This document shows, in pieces, positions 18,492 through 27,537 of a DNA stretch of 64,000 nucleotides (its first letter is position 1; the number at the start of each line of letters is the position of its first letter). This DNA comes from Actinoplanes sp. DH11 (GTDB taxonomy: Bacteria > Actinomycetota > Actinomycetes > Mycobacteriales > Micromonosporaceae), in assembly GCF_020873875.1 (NCBI RefSeq), contig NZ_JAHWGU010000012.1, positions 186,001 through 250,000 of the forward strand, in the 5' to 3' direction. The position numbers and the translations under genes are program-made. The notes under the pieces are model-generated. The model worked only from the letters and a program-made list of their open reading frames with translations. It searched no databases and was not told the DNA's origin.

Positions 18492-20012
18492 GTGAATGGT
18501 TCGGTACTGCCCGAGGACGTGTTGCGGGACGCGCCGTCCTTCACGCCGCGCCCGTACGAGCTTGCGGACCTGGAGCTGCTGCTCTCCGGGGCATACACAC
18601 CACTGACCGGGTTCCTGGGCCGGGCCGATCTGACGTCGCTGGCCCGCACCGGCCGGCTCGCCGGCGGCATGCCGTGGCCGGTCCCGGTGACGCTGGAGGT
18701 CCCCGGCGAACTGGCACAGACGCTGGATCCGGCCGATCCGCGGCGGCGCACGGTCGTGCTGACCGACCCGGAGGGCGCGCCGGTCGCCGCGATCGAGGTG
18801 ACCGACGTCTGGCAGACGGGCGTCAACCGGTTCGGCGTCGGCGGCCCGGTGCGCCGGATGGGCGACGGCGGGCACGGCCCGTTCCAGCGCCTGCGCCGTA
18901 CCCCCGAGGAAGTGACCGCGCTGCTCCCGCCGGGCCGGGTGCTCGGCGTGATCGCCGACCGGCCGCTGCATCGGCCGCAACTGGCGCAGATCGCGCACGC
19001 CGCACGCACCCTCGCGGCGCACCTGCTGATCCTCATCCCGGTGAGCGGGCCCGGCCCGGACGGCCTGCCACCCGAGTCACTCGTCCGCTCGGTCTTCGCG
19101 GCCCGGGACCGGATGCCCCCGGCCACCGTGGTAGCGGTGCCGCTGCTCACCCGCGGCGACGAGATGCGCGACGCGCTGCTGCGCGCCCGGGTGGCCCAGG
19201 CGTACGGGGTGACCCACGTCCTGTCCACCGTCGAGACGCTCTCCGGCGCCGGGCTGCGTGTGCTCGTCCCGCGCGAGCTGGCCTACGACAACCGGGACGG
19301 GCAGTGGCGCTGGCGCGACGACATCCCGCCGCGCAACCGCCGCCTCGCGATGACCCCGGCCGAGATCGACGACCTGCTGGACCGCGGTTTCCCGCTGCCC
19401 GAGTGGCACACCCCGCCGGCCGTCGCCAAGGAGCTGGCACACATCCGCCCGCCACGCCGGCACCGGGGGCTGGTGGTCTTCTTCACCGGCCTCTCCGGGT
19501 CCGGCAAGTCGACGATCGCGCGCAACCTGGCCGACGCCATGCGGGAGAACGGCGAGCGGACCATCACCCTGCTCGACGGCGACGTGGTGCGCCGGGAGCT
19601 GACCGCCGGGCTGGGCTTCAGCAAGGCCGACCGGGACCGCAACGTGCGCCGGATCGGCTGGGTCGCGGCCGAGGTGGGCCGGCACCGGGGCATGGCGGTG
19701 TGCTGTCCGATCGCGCCCTACGAGGCGGCCCGGGCGGCGGCCCGGCGGATGGCGATGGAGGCCGGTGCCGGGTTCGTCCTGGTGCACGTCGCCACCCCGC
19801 TGGAGGTCTGTGAGCGGCGGGACCGCAAGGGCCTCTACGCGCGGGCCAGGGCCGGTCAGCTGCGTGGCATGACCGGGATCGACGACCCGTACGAGGTGCC
19901 CGTCAACCCCGAACTGACCATCGACACCACCACGATGACCGTGCCCGAGGCGGTCGACGTGGTCCTCAACCACCTGGTGGAGAACGGCTGGGTGGAGCCC
20001 AAACTGACGTAG
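18492..20012 (+). CDS. Adenylylsulfate (APS) kinase with degenerate ATP-sulfurylase domain
   Basis: Two-domain protein of 506 residues. The C-terminal APS kinase (from about 325) is complete: Walker A GLSGSGKST at 333-341, DGD at 362-364, FSKADRDRNVRR, and GLYARARAGQLRGMTGIDDPYE. It should make PAPS. The N-terminal half has the sulfurylase fold signature (AYTPLTGFLGR), but the catalytic QxRNPxHxxH is replaced by IADRPLHRPQ (154-163) and the GRDHAG site near 244-249 reads LSTVET. It is therefore probably not an active ATP sulfurylase. The GTG at 18492 has AGGGGA 7 nt upstream; the overlapping ATG at 18496 is out of frame. It heads the locus that carries two PAPS-dependent sulfotransferases, which is its likely reason for being here. 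Confidence 0.9.
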   Translation: MNGSVLPEDVLRDAPSFTPRPYELADLELLLSGAYTPLTGFLGRADLTSLARTGRLAGGMPWPVPVTLEVPGELAQTLDPADPRRRTVVLTDPEGAPVAAIEVTDVWQTGVNRFGVGGPVRRMGDGGHGPFQRLRRTPEEVTALLPPGRVLGVIADRPLHRPQLAQIAHAARTLAAHLLILIPVSGPGPDGLPPESLVRSVFAARDRMPPATVVAVPLLTRGDEMRDALLRARVAQAYGVTHVLSTVETLSGAGLRVLVPRELAYDNRDGQWRWRDDIPPRNRRLAMTPAEIDDLLDRGFPLPEWHTPPAVAKELAHIRPPRRHRGLVVFFTGLSGSGKSTIARNLADAMRENGERTITLLDGDVVRRELTAGLGFSKADRDRNVRRIGWVAAEVGRHRGMAVCCPIAPYEAARAAARRMAMEAGAGFVLVHVATPLEVCERRDRKGLYARARAGQLRGMTGIDDPYEVPVNPELTIDTTTMTVPEAVDVVLNHLVENGWVEPKLT

Positions 20013-20036
20013 CCCCATCACTCGCGGCGGGAGTGC

Positions 20037-20064
20037 GGCGTTTACCCCCCTGGGGCGAAACGCC
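20037..20064 (+). promoter_or_regulatory. Hairpin between the APS kinase and the Wzz-like gene
   Basis: GGCGTTT (20037-20043) pairs with AAACGCC (20058-20064), with an inner CCCC/GGGG pairing. It could be a terminator or a processing site. A CTATAC at 20075-20080 downstream could be the -10 of a separate promoter for the Wzz-like gene. Confidence 0.45.
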
Positions 20065-20102
20065 CGAAACACTCCTATACCCGGAAGGGCCGCCGAACTC
20101 TG

Positions 20103-21782
20103 ATGGAAGCGTCTCGCCCTGCGTCCGCCGATGTCACCCAATACCTCGGAGCATTCCGCCGGCACTGGTGGATCGCCCTGGTGGCCACGGGGGCGGGCCT
20201 GAGCGCGGGCGCCGGCCTCACGCAGGCCATGCCCAAGGTGTACGAATCGTCGACCTCGGTCCTCGTACAGTCCGTCGACCAGGACACCAACGCCCAGGGT
20301 GGCCGCACCAAGGGTGCGGTGAACCTGGACACCGAGGCACAGCTGGTGGGCTCCGGTGCGGTGGCCGTGAAGGCCGCCGCGCTGCTGCGCTCCGGAGTGT
20401 CCCCGGTCGAACTGGCCCGCTCGGTGTCGGTGCAGGTGCCGGCGAACACCACGGTCCTGGTGATCACGTTCCAGGCCGACAAGCCGGAGGCGGCCCAGTA
20501 CGGGTCGCACGCGTTCGCCGAGGCCTACCTGCGCAACCGTGAGGAGACCGCGCGGGCGCAGCTGGACAAGCAGATCAGTTCGCTGAACCTTAAGGTCAAG
20601 CAGCTGACCGGCGCGCTCACCGGGATCAACGCGAGACTGGCCGCGGCCGCGCCGGGCAGCTCCACCGAGAGCAACCTGCTGAGCCTGCGGAACAACTCGC
20701 AGAACCAGCTGAACTCGCTGACCGGCCGGCTCAACGAGCTGACCACCACCATGGTCGGCGGCGGCAGCATCATCAGCGACGCCCGCCTGCCGGAGCGTCC
20801 GACCAGCCCGAACACCCTGCTCAACGTGGGTACCGGCGGCATGATCGGGCTCCTGCTCGGTCTCGGCCTGGCCTACCTGCGGGAACGGTTCGACAGGCGG
20901 CTCGTCACCGCGGCCGACGTCCGCGACCGGGGCCGGGTTCCGGTGCTGGCCGCGCTCGACGACCGCAGCACCCCGCACTTCGACGACGTGGTCCAGCCGT
21001 ACGGGCCGGGCGGCCGGGTCTTCAACCGGCTCCGCAACGAGGTGCTCGCCAGCCTGCGGGACGGCGACCAGATCATCGTGGTCACCGGGACCAGCCGGGG
21101 ATCGGCGAGCACGCTCGTCGCCGCGAACCTGGCGGCCGCGCTGGCCCGTACCGGAAGCGATGTGGTCCTGATCGGGGCGCACCTGCCGGACAGTGTCGTG
21201 GACGCCGCGCCGCTGGCGCGGATGCTCGGGGTCTCCGCCGTGCCCGGCCTCTCCGACCTGCTCGCCGGGCGGGTCTCGCTGGTGCACGCGTTGCAGCGCA
21301 CGCCGCGCATCCCGTCGCTGCGGGTGATCACCACCGGTGGTGCCGCCACCGCCGCCGGGCTGATGCAGTCGCAGCGGCTCAAGGACACCCTGGCGTCGCT
21401 GCGGCGGCAGAGCGGGTACGTGGTGATCGAGGCACCGTCGACGAGCAGCAGTGCCGACGCGCAGAGCCTGGCCAGTCTCGCCGACGCGGCCATCCTCGCG
21501 GTCGAGCTGCGCCGCTCCACGCGGCCCGCCCTGCTGGACGCCGGCGAGCAGTTGCAGCGGGTCGGCACCCGGCTGCTCGGCGCCGTGGTGATGCCCCGGC
21601 TCGCGCCGGTGCGCCCGAGCGACGTGGTGGCCCCGGCGGTCACCCTCGCACCGCACGCGGCCGAGGAACACACCCAGAGGCTCCAGTTCGCCGGTTCGCC
21701 GCGCCAGCGCCCGGCCGAGGGTGTGACCGACGAGACCGCCGTCATCGAGAAGATCACCAGCGCGGACGGCGACGAGAAATGA
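20103..21782 (+). CDS. Wzz-like chain-length protein with degenerate BY-kinase domain
   Basis: A 559-residue inner-membrane protein of the polysaccharide co-polymerase type. A cytoplasmic start and TM1 (about 22-43) lead to an extracytoplasmic Wzz domain with coiled-coil-like stretch, then TM2 (about 240-262) and a cytoplasmic ATPase-like domain. In bacterial tyrosine kinases of this class the P-loop reads like GEGKST. Here residues 329-337 read GTSRGSAST with no lysine, and the Walker A' aspartates are replaced (VVLIGAHLPD). The fold is kept but catalysis looks lost. There is no tyrosine cluster at the C-terminus. ATG at 20103 with GGAAGGG 13 nt upstream; the last 4 nt overlap the polymerase gene. 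It probably sets polymer length and organises assembly. Confidence 0.85.
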   Translation: MEASRPASADVTQYLGAFRRHWWIALVATGAGLSAGAGLTQAMPKVYESSTSVLVQSVDQDTNAQGGRTKGAVNLDTEAQLVGSGAVAVKAAALLRSGVSPVELARSVSVQVPANTTVLVITFQADKPEAAQYGSHAFAEAYLRNREETARAQLDKQISSLNLKVKQLTGALTGINARLAAAAPGSSTESNLLSLRNNSQNQLNSLTGRLNELTTTMVGGGSIISDARLPERPTSPNTLLNVGTGGMIGLLLGLGLAYLRERFDRRLVTAADVRDRGRVPVLAALDDRSTPHFDDVVQPYGPGGRVFNRLRNEVLASLRDGDQIIVVTGTSRGSASTLVAANLAAALARTGSDVVLIGAHLPDSVVDAAPLARMLGVSAVPGLSDLLAGRVSLVHALQRTPRIPSLRVITTGGAATAAGLMQSQRLKDTLASLRRQSGYVVIEAPSTSSSADAQSLASLADAAILAVELRRSTRPALLDAGEQLQRVGTRLLGAVVMPRLAPVRPSDVVAPAVTLAPHAAEEHTQRLQFAGSPRQRPAEGVTDETAVIEKITSADGDEK

Positions 21783-23149
21783 CAGCGGTCGCCCCGGCGA
21801 TCCCCGTCGCCGGACCGGCCAACCGCAGCGCCAAGAACCGCTCCCTGCCGGCCTGGCCGGTCGCCGGCATCCTGCTGCTCTACCCGCTCTGGTGGGCGCT
21901 CGGTCTCGGCGTGCTGATCTTCCCGCTGATGGCGGTGCCGATGCTGTTCCTGCTGGTCCGCCGGCGCACGGCCGGGCGGCCGCTGCGGCTGCCACCCGGC
22001 TTCGCGTGGTGGGCGATCTTCCTCATCGCGGTGGTGGTGAGCATCGCCGCCCTGGGCGCGGACCCGGCGGGCACGGTGGTGGAGCGGGCGAGCAGCCGGC
22101 TGCCGGCCGTCGTCTACAAGCTGTCGATGTACGCGTCCCTGACCGTCCTGCTGGTCTACGCCGGCAACCTGACCGAGGTGGAACTCTCCCGGCACCGGCT
22201 GGTGCGCCTGCTCGGCGGCATGTTCGTGCTGACCGTCGCGGGCGGCCTGCTCGGCATGGTGGCCGGGACCTTCGAGTTCACCTCGCCGGTGGAGTGGCTG
22301 CTTCCCTCGGGGGTGCGGAACAAGGGGTTCGTGCGGTCGCTGGTGCACCCGTACGCCGCGCAGATCATGGACCTGGTCGGCGGCGAGAAGCCCCGGCCGG
22401 CCGCGCCCTGGGGCTACACCAACACCTGGGGCAACAACTTCTGCCTGCTCGTCGGCTTCCTGCTGGTGGCGGCATGGGCGAGCCGCTCGGCCGGTAAGAA
22501 GGCGCTGGCGATGCTCTGCCTGGTCGTCTCGATCGTGCCGGCGGTGGCCTCGCTCAACCGGGGCCTCTGGATCGGCATCGGCGTGCTCGTCGTCTACGTG
22601 GCGATCCGTCTCGTGCTGGCCGGCCGCCTCTGGATCATCGGGGCGGTGCTCGTCGCGGCCGGCACGCTGACCGCCGCCCTGGTCGCCACCCCGCTCGGCG
22701 GCACCGTGCAGGCCCGGCTCGACAACGGCAAGTCCAACGGAGTCCGCTCGTTCCTGATCGAGAAGGCGATCGACGGCTTCGCCGCGTCCCCGGTGATCGG
22801 TTACGGCGGTACCCGCAACACCCTCGGCGGCCGCAACTCGATCACGGTCGGGGAGAGCGCGGGCTGCGAGCGGTGCGGCAACTTCACGGTCGGCGGCAAC
22901 GGGCAGCTCTGGCAGCTGCTCTACGCGCACGGCGCGGCCGGCACGGTGGGATATCTCGGCTTCTTCGGGTACGGGCTGTGGCGCTTCCGCCGCGACCGGA
23001 CCGCGATCGGGGTGGCCGCGAGCGGAGCCATCGTCACCTCGTTCTCGGCGATGCTCTGGTACAACTCGCTGGTCACCCCCCTGGCCTTCATGGTTCTGGC
23101 GTATGCGCTGCTCTGGCGCAACTGGCTCGAGGGGAAGGACAACGAATGA
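21779..23149 (+). CDS. O-antigen ligase / Wzy-type polysaccharide polymerase
   Basis: Polytopic membrane protein of 456 residues with 10-12 hydrophobic segments and a large extracytoplasmic loop (about 330-390) containing GYGGTRNTLGGRNS. This layout is typical of the O-antigen ligase/Wzy superfamily, which joins lipid-linked oligosaccharide units on the outer face of the membrane. Sequence signatures in this family are weak, so the assignment rests on topology and on position between the Wzz-like gene and the flippase. ATGA overlaps occur at both ends. Confidence 0.78.
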   Translation: MTAVAPAIPVAGPANRSAKNRSLPAWPVAGILLLYPLWWALGLGVLIFPLMAVPMLFLLVRRRTAGRPLRLPPGFAWWAIFLIAVVVSIAALGADPAGTVVERASSRLPAVVYKLSMYASLTVLLVYAGNLTEVELSRHRLVRLLGGMFVLTVAGGLLGMVAGTFEFTSPVEWLLPSGVRNKGFVRSLVHPYAAQIMDLVGGEKPRPAAPWGYTNTWGNNFCLLVGFLLVAAWASRSAGKKALAMLCLVVSIVPAVASLNRGLWIGIGVLVVYVAIRLVLAGRLWIIGAVLVAAGTLTAALVATPLGGTVQARLDNGKSNGVRSFLIEKAIDGFAASPVIGYGGTRNTLGGRNSITVGESAGCERCGNFTVGGNGQLWQLLYAHGAAGTVGYLGFFGYGLWRFRRDRTAIGVAASGAIVTSFSAMLWYNSLVTPLAFMVLAYALLWRNWLEGKDNE

Positions 23150-24375
23150 GTCCGGTCAAGACCGCGCCCGCGGAACTCACCGCCGACGACGCGGCCCTGC
23201 GGACCCGATACCTCGCCGAAGTGCTCGGTCAGCTCTACCCGGCACCGTGCGACACCGGCGGTGGGCCGGGACCGGTGGTGGCCGAGTACCTGGTCGTGCC
23301 GAACGCGCGCCGGCCACGCCTGCTGGTGCCGACCCTGAACCCGGCGGTCGCCGCGGCCGCCGTCCGCCGGTACGCGGAACCCCAATCCCGCCTGGCCCGG
23401 CTCAAGCGCGACGCCGTGGTCGCCGCCGTGCACACCCGCACCACCGGGCTGCTCTTCCGCGACCGGATCCGGGTGACCGGGCCCGCCTCGGCCGGCATCG
23501 ACGGGTACCTGAGCGACGCGCTGCGCCGGGACCTGGCCGTGAGCATCCACATCGGGCCGGCGCGGGCCAACCGCAAACCGGTGCTGCAGCTGCTCAGCAC
23601 CGACGGCGACACGTTCGCGTTCGGCAAGCTCGGCACCGGCCCGCTGACCCGGAGCCTGGTCAAGGCCGAGACCGCGGCACTCACCACGCTCGCCACCAGC
23701 AACCTGAGCAAGCTGGCCGTGCCGGTGGTGCTGCACGCCGGGCAGTGGCGCGACTCCGAGGTGCTGATCCAGTCGGCGCTGCCGGTCTGGCTCCCCCGGG
23801 CGCCGCTGACCCCCCGCCGGCTCACCGCCGCGATGCTCGACGTGGCCGGCTGCCGCGGGTTCACCAGCGGGCCGCTGACCGGCAGCGGGTACTGGCAGGA
23901 ACTCCAGGCGCGGCTCGGCGCCGTGGCGGACCGGCCGGAGGGCGCCGGGCTGGCGGCCGCCGTGGGTGTGCTTGCCGCGCACTCCGGCGACACCACGCTG
24001 CGGTACGGCGCGTGGCACGGCGACTGGGCGCCGTGGAACATGGCGAACGTCGAGGGCTCCCTGCTGGTGTGGGACTGGGAACGGTTCGCCACCGGGGTGC
24101 CGCTCGGCTTCGACGCGGTGCACCACGAGCTGCAGACCCGCATCCAGTCCACCGGGGACGCCCGGGCCGCGGTGGAGGCGACCGTACGCCGCAGCGACGA
24201 ACTCCTGGCCCCGTTCGGCGTCGCGCCGGTGTCCCGGGAGATCACCGCGCTGCTGTACCTGGTCGACCTGGCCGTCCGTTACCTGACCGACCGGCAGGCG
24301 GAGGCCGGTGCGCGGCTCGGCGTGCTCGGCACGTGGCTGCTGCCGGTGCTGATCCGCCGCGTAGAGGAGCTCTAG
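23146..24375 (+). CDS. APH-fold kinase-like protein of the polysaccharide locus
   Basis: Soluble protein of 409 residues. The C-terminal half has the aminoglycoside-phosphotransferase fold: catalytic loop HGDWAPWNM (H291, D293, N298) and a metal-binding aspartate D310 in VWDWE. The N-terminal P-loop region is not obvious. The ATG overlaps the polymerase stop (ATGA) with GGGGAAGGA upstream, so co-expression with the polymer genes is certain. That context argues against antibiotic resistance. Phosphorylation of a sugar, lipid or polymer intermediate is the likeliest role, but the substrate is unknown. Confidence 0.75.
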   Translation: MSPVKTAPAELTADDAALRTRYLAEVLGQLYPAPCDTGGGPGPVVAEYLVVPNARRPRLLVPTLNPAVAAAAVRRYAEPQSRLARLKRDAVVAAVHTRTTGLLFRDRIRVTGPASAGIDGYLSDALRRDLAVSIHIGPARANRKPVLQLLSTDGDTFAFGKLGTGPLTRSLVKAETAALTTLATSNLSKLAVPVVLHAGQWRDSEVLIQSALPVWLPRAPLTPRRLTAAMLDVAGCRGFTSGPLTGSGYWQELQARLGAVADRPEGAGLAAAVGVLAAHSGDTTLRYGAWHGDWAPWNMANVEGSLLVWDWERFATGVPLGFDAVHHELQTRIQSTGDARAAVEATVRRSDELLAPFGVAPVSREITALLYLVDLAVRYLTDRQAEAGARLGVLGTWLLPVLIRRVEEL

Positions 24376-24380
24376 AGACC

Positions 24381-25259
24381 ATGGACGTACGCAAGTTGCC
24401 CGCCCCGATGAAGCGGGTGGTGCACCTGGGCTCCCGCTCCTACGGCCGGCTCACCGCGGAGAACCGGATGCTGCCGTCGTTCCTGATCTGCGGCGGTCAG
24501 CGATGCGGCACCACCTCCCTCTACCGCGCACTGGCCGCGCACCCCGTGGTGCTCAAGGCCGTGCTGCACAAGGGCGTGCACTACTTCGACACCGCGTACC
24601 ACCGCGGGCTCGACTGGTACCGCGCGCATTTCCCGCTGCTGCGCAGTGCGGAGAAGGTGGCCGAGCGGTACGGGGTGCCGGCGCGCACCTTCGAATCCAG
24701 CCCGTACTACATGTACCACCCGCAGGCGGCCGCCCGGATCGCCCGCGACCTGCCGTACGCCCGGCTCATCGTGCTGGTCCGTGACCCGGTCGAACGGGCG
24801 TACTCGCAGCACCACCACGAGGTGGCCCGCGCCTACGAGTCGGAACGTGACTTCGGCGCGGCCCTCGCGCTGGAACCGGCCCGGCTGCACCGCCAGGAGG
24901 AACGGCTCGCCGAGGACCCCGCCTACTACAGCTTCGCCCACCAGCACCACGCCTACCGGGGCCGCGGCGAGTACGCCCGCTACCTGGGCGTGATGGCGCA
25001 GCACGTCGGCCGGGAACGCATCCACGTGGTGGAGAGCGAGCGCTTCTTCACCGACCCGGAACCGGTCTACGACGAGATCTGCGACTTCCTCGGCCTGCCC
25101 ACCGACCTGCCGCGCCCGCCGTTCGAGCGGCACAACGCCCGGCCCCGGACCAGCGACATGGACCCCGGTCTGCGGCGTGAGCTGCAGGCCTACTACCAGT
25201 CGCACGACGAGGCGCTGGCCAGCTGGCTCGGGCACACCCCGATCTGGCGCCGCACGTGA
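24381..25259 (+). CDS. PAPS-dependent sulfotransferase
   Basis: Cytosolic sulfotransferase of 292 residues, resembling the heparan N-sulfotransferase type. The 5'-phosphosulfate loop is GGQRCGTTS at 38-46. The 3'-phosphate-binding segment is VLVRDPVERAYSQ from 131, with R134 and S142. A further FERHN near the C-terminus fits the family. It should move sulfate from PAPS to a hydroxyl or amine of a carbohydrate or lipid-linked unit. It lies 5 nt after the kinase-like gene and its stop overlaps the flippase start (GTGA), which places sulfation on the cytoplasmic face before export. Confidence 0.9.
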   Translation: MDVRKLPAPMKRVVHLGSRSYGRLTAENRMLPSFLICGGQRCGTTSLYRALAAHPVVLKAVLHKGVHYFDTAYHRGLDWYRAHFPLLRSAEKVAERYGVPARTFESSPYYMYHPQAAARIARDLPYARLIVLVRDPVERAYSQHHHEVARAYESERDFGAALALEPARLHRQEERLAEDPAYYSFAHQHHAYRGRGEYARYLGVMAQHVGRERIHVVESERFFTDPEPVYDEICDFLGLPTDLPRPPFERHNARPRTSDMDPGLRRELQAYYQSHDEALASWLGHTPIWRRT

Positions 25260-26806
25260 CCACGACCACCCTGCCCGCGGGCCCGGACCGGGCGGCCCGC
25301 GGCGCCGCCCGTGGCGGGCTCGCGAACATGGCCGGCTCGGCGCTGGCCGGCGGGACCGGAGTGGTGGTCACCTGGGTGGTCGCGCGCACCCTCGGCGCCG
25401 AGCAGGCCGGCGCCTTCTTCGCCGCCACGGCCGCGTTCGTGCTGGCCGGCGGCCTGGCGAAGCTGGGCACCAACACCGGGCTGGTCTACTGGCCGGCCCG
25501 GCTGCGGGCCACCGGGCGCAGCCACCTGCTCGGCGCCTGCCTGCGCACCGGCATCCCACCGGTGGCGGTGTTCTCCCTGGTGCTGGCGGCGGCGATGTGG
25601 ACGGCGGCGCCGGCGATCGCCCGGCTGACCGCCGGCGAGTCGCCGCACCTGGTCACCGAGCACGCCGCCGGCCTGCGGGTCCTCGCCGTCTTCCTGCCGG
25701 CGCAGGCCCTGACCGACGTGCTGCTCACGGTGACCCGCGGCTACCGGGCCATGCGGCCGACCGTGCTGCTCGACAAGGTGCTGCGCAGCGGGCTGCAACT
25801 GGTGGCCGTCAGCGCGGCCGGGGTGGCCACCCTCTGGCTGGCGGCCTCACTGCCGGTCTTCGCGCTGGCCTGGGCGGCGCCGTACCTGCCGGTGGCGATC
25901 CTGGCGGGGTGGGCCGCGCGGTCCGCGTACCTCAGTCATCGCCCGCCCGGAGTGACCACCCGCCCGGAGGAACGCCGCCGCCTGCGCCGCGAGTTCTGGC
26001 GCTTCACCGGGCCGCGCGCCCTCGCGGCGGTCGCCCAGCTCGCCCTGCAACGGGTGGACGTGCTGCTGGTGGCCGCCCTCGGCGGGCTCGCCCCGGCCGC
26101 GGTCTACGCGGTCGCCGGCCGGTTCGTGGTGCTGATCCAGTTCGCCAACCAGGGCCTGTCACAGTCGGTGCAGCCGCGGCTCGCCGAGGCGCTGAGCACC
26201 GGCGACTCCGCCGCCGCGAACCGGCTCTACCAGACCGCCACCGGCTGGCTGGTGCTCGTCACCTGGCCGATCAACCTGCTCGTGATCGCCTGCGCGCCCT
26301 GGTACCTGCGGCTCTTCGGCGCCGAGTACGCCGCCGGCCGCCCGGTGGTCCTGGTGCTGGCCGGCGCGATGCTGGTGGCCACCGGCTGCGGGATGGTCGA
26401 CATGGTGCTGGCGATGGCCGGCCGCACCTCGATGAACCTGGGCAACGTGCTCGTCGCGCTGGTCGTGATGGTCGGCCTCGACCTGCTGCTGATCCCGCGC
26501 CACGGTGCGCTCGGCGCGGCCGTCGCACTGGCCAGCGCCGTGGTCGTGAACAACCTGCTGCCGCTCGCCCAGGTGCACCGCAGCACCGGGCTGCACCCGT
26601 TCGGCACCGGCACCCGGGCCGCCGCGCTGCTGTCGCTCGGCTGCTTCGGCGTGCTGCCCGCGGCGGTCACCGCGCTCGCCGGACCGGCCGGTCTGGCACC
26701 GGCGCTGGCCGTCGCCGCACCCGCCTACTGCGCGGGGGCCTGGCTGCTGCGCCGCGAGCTGGGCCTCGCCGCCTTCGCCCGACGATCTCACTTGGAGGAG
26801 AGTTGA
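25256..26806 (+). CDS. Wzx-type oligosaccharide flippase (MATE/MVF-like)
   Basis: Polytopic membrane protein of 516 residues with about 12-14 hydrophobic segments and the polysaccharide-biosynthesis flippase layout (GLANMAGSALAGGTGVVVTWVVARTLGA at the start, written here only to show the first helix region, residues 20-47). It should translocate the undecaprenyl-linked repeat unit, here probably sulfated, to the outer face. The GTG at 25256 overlaps the sulfotransferase stop (GTGA). The downstream methyltransferase starts within its stop codon region. Confidence 0.85.
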   Translation: MTTTTLPAGPDRAARGAARGGLANMAGSALAGGTGVVVTWVVARTLGAEQAGAFFAATAAFVLAGGLAKLGTNTGLVYWPARLRATGRSHLLGACLRTGIPPVAVFSLVLAAAMWTAAPAIARLTAGESPHLVTEHAAGLRVLAVFLPAQALTDVLLTVTRGYRAMRPTVLLDKVLRSGLQLVAVSAAGVATLWLAASLPVFALAWAAPYLPVAILAGWAARSAYLSHRPPGVTTRPEERRRLRREFWRFTGPRALAAVAQLALQRVDVLLVAALGGLAPAAVYAVAGRFVVLIQFANQGLSQSVQPRLAEALSTGDSAAANRLYQTATGWLVLVTWPINLLVIACAPWYLRLFGAEYAAGRPVVLVLAGAMLVATGCGMVDMVLAMAGRTSMNLGNVLVALVVMVGLDLLLIPRHGALGAAVALASAVVVNNLLPLAQVHRSTGLHPFGTGTRAAALLSLGCFGVLPAAVTALAGPAGLAPALAVAAPAYCAGAWLLRRELGLAAFARRSHLEES

Positions 26807-27537
26807 CAAGCGAGTACACCGAGGTGTTCCAGGACGCCGCCGCGGTCGAGAAGTACGAGAACGTGACGTACGCACCGGACAGCTACGCGTCCCGGATCAG
26901 CGACCGGCAGCGGGACTACCTGCGGTCCCTCGTGCGCCGCGAGTTCACCGAGCACCCGCCGGTGCACCACGACTTCGCGTGCGGAACCGGCCGGGCGATC
27001 CGAGCCCTGCACGGACTGGTCCGGGAGGCGCACGGGTACGACACGTCGGCCGAGATGATGGCCAAGGCGGCCGACGTGGGCTCCCGGGCGTACTGGCACC
27101 AGGTCCCGATGGACGGCCCGGTGCCCACCCCGGTGCCCGCCGGCTTCCCGGCGCTGGTCACCATCTTCCGGCTCCTGCTCAACGTCGACGACGGGGTACG
27201 CGACCGCGCCCTCGCGTTCGCCGCCAAGGCCCTGCCGCACCGCGGGTCGGGCCTGCTGGTCGTGGAGAACCACGGCAACGCCGGCTCGCTGCGGCACCTG
27301 CGCGCCCGCAAGCACGACGGCGAACGCTGGTTCGCCGAGCTCTCCCACGAGCAGGTGGCGGGACTGCTGGCCCGGCACGGCTTCGAGATCGTCGAGCGGC
27401 GCGGCTTCTCGATGCTCACCCCGTCGCTGCACGAGAGCCGGACGGCGCGGATCGCGGACGCGGCGGCCCGCCGGCTGCCCGGCACGGACGGGTACGCGGT
27501 GAACGTCCTCTACACCGCGCGGCGGGTCCATGCGTAA
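26803..27537 (+). CDS. SAM-dependent methyltransferase (class I)
   Basis: A 244-residue class I methyltransferase. The SAM motif is HHDFACGTGRAI, followed by GYDTSAEMMAKA and a motif-II-like segment LVTIFRLLLNVDD. The TTG at 26803 overlaps the flippase stop (TTGA) and has GGAGG 4 nt upstream; GTG at 26824 is an alternative. It is probably an O- or N-methylating enzyme acting on the sugar or its lipid carrier, judged only from its place in the polymer operon. The gene overlaps the following lipoprotein gene by 8 nt. Confidence 0.84.
   Translation: MTSEYTEVFQDAAAVEKYENVTYAPDSYASRISDRQRDYLRSLVRREFTEHPPVHHDFACGTGRAIRALHGLVREAHGYDTSAEMMAKAADVGSRAYWHQVPMDGPVPTPVPAGFPALVTIFRLLLNVDDGVRDRALAFAAKALPHRGSGLLVVENHGNAGSLRHLRARKHDGERWFAELSHEQVAGLLARHGFEIVERRGFSMLTPSLHESRTARIADAAARRLPGTDGYAVNVLYTARRVHA

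Noticed and set aside
23146..24375. Aminoglycoside resistance gene
   Set aside because: The APH-like catalytic loop is present, but the gene is locked by overlaps into a polysaccharide operon, which argues for a pathway kinase.
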